Shown here: positions 5,183 through 5,255 of the stretch, piece by piece
Layout of the letters: the number at the start of each line of letters is the position of its first letter
Numbering within the stretch: the stretch's first letter is position 1
Source of the DNA: Syntrophomonadaceae bacterium
Lineage (GTDB): Bacteria; Bacillota; Dethiobacteria; DTU022
Reading direction: 5' to 3'
Assembly: GCA_003558195.1 (NCBI GenBank)
Contig: PWMM01000284.1
Span: forward strand, 1-5,255
DNA: 5,255 nt
Position numbers and translations under genes: made by a program
The notes under the pieces: model-generated
The model's input: only the letters and a program-made list of their open reading frames with translations
Told to the model about the DNA's origin: nothing
Database searches by the model: none

Positions 5183-5255
5183 TTAAGGATTGTCCCGGTC
5201 AGATTCTGATCCGGTCACTGTTTCGCCTTCCCAGTGTACTTCGATCACACCTTTA
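5183..5255 (-). CDS. C-terminal end of an unrecognised gene (runs off right edge)
   Basis: On the minus strand a frame is open from the window edge to a TAA at 5185-5183 and encodes 23 residues beginning KGVIEVHWEG and ending in the polar, acidic tail SDRDNP. I do not recognise the family, and too little is present to assign a function. It lies about 117 nt upstream of the ctsR -35 box and in the same direction. No clear terminator follows it, so read-through into ctsR is possible. The opposite strand is also open here but has no credible start, so the minus reading is preferred on composition and operon direction only. Confidence 0.5.
   Translation of the reverse strand, partial: KGVIEVHWEGETVTGSESDRDNP

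Noticed and set aside
5197..5219. Plus-strand GGTCAGA and GGTCACT as a second CtsR operator
   Set aside because: The spacing is 9 nt and not 3, the second heptad is poor, and the site lies inside the upstream partial gene far from the promoter.
1..5255. CRISPR array, insertion sequence, tRNA or rRNA, toxin-antitoxin or phage genes
   Set aside because: Looked for on both strands. Nearly all of the window is accounted for by the heat-shock operon and short intergenic regions, and no such signature was seen.

Overview
The window carries the class III heat-shock operon of a low-to-moderate GC Gram-positive bacterium (Bacillota). All genes lie on the minus strand, in the order ctsR, mcsA, mcsB, clpC. 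Only Bacillota combine the CtsR repressor, the McsA/McsB protein-arginine kinase pair and the ClpC unfoldase in this way. A ParA/MinD-type ATPase resembling CooC downstream hints at an anaerobic clostridial relative (acetogenic, carboxydotrophic or sulfate-reducing type), but that is inference from 33 residues.

Layout from the right edge, in the direction of transcription. The last 23 codons of an unrecognised minus-strand gene end at 5183. An intergenic stretch (5044-5182) holds a 10-bp direct repeat next to the -35 box. A sigma-A-type promoter (TTGCTC, 17 bp, TATTAT) is followed at once by a tandem heptad, GGTCAGA-GAT-GGTCAGA, which has the CtsR operator architecture. ctsR (4512-4988) comes next, then a 114-nt gap, then mcsA (3813-4397). 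mcsB (2755-3816) overlaps the end of mcsA by 4 nt and starts with TTG. After a 52-nt gap comes clpC (267-2702). A strong intrinsic terminator (224-259) closes the operon 7 nt after the clpC stop. After another short intergenic stretch, a TTG-started CooC/MinD-like ATPase gene begins at 100 and runs off the left edge.

How the genes work together, from knowledge of the family: CtsR represses its own operon by binding the tandem heptad. On heat or protein stress, CtsR loses DNA binding, and the McsB kinase activated by McsA phosphorylates arginines on CtsR and on damaged proteins. The ClpC N-domain recognises phosphoarginine and feeds these substrates to ClpP, which is not in this window.

No new defence, mobile or RNA system is visible. 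The points worth checking are a shared A-to-G change in both CtsR heptads, an altered phosphoarginine-pocket motif in McsB (RNxxRP where RDxxRA is expected), and a CooC-like ATPase where radA/disA usually follow clpC in Bacillota. Start codons matter here: mcsB and the CooC-like gene use TTG, and the longest possible clpC and mcsA frames begin upstream of the starts favoured by their ribosome binding sites.
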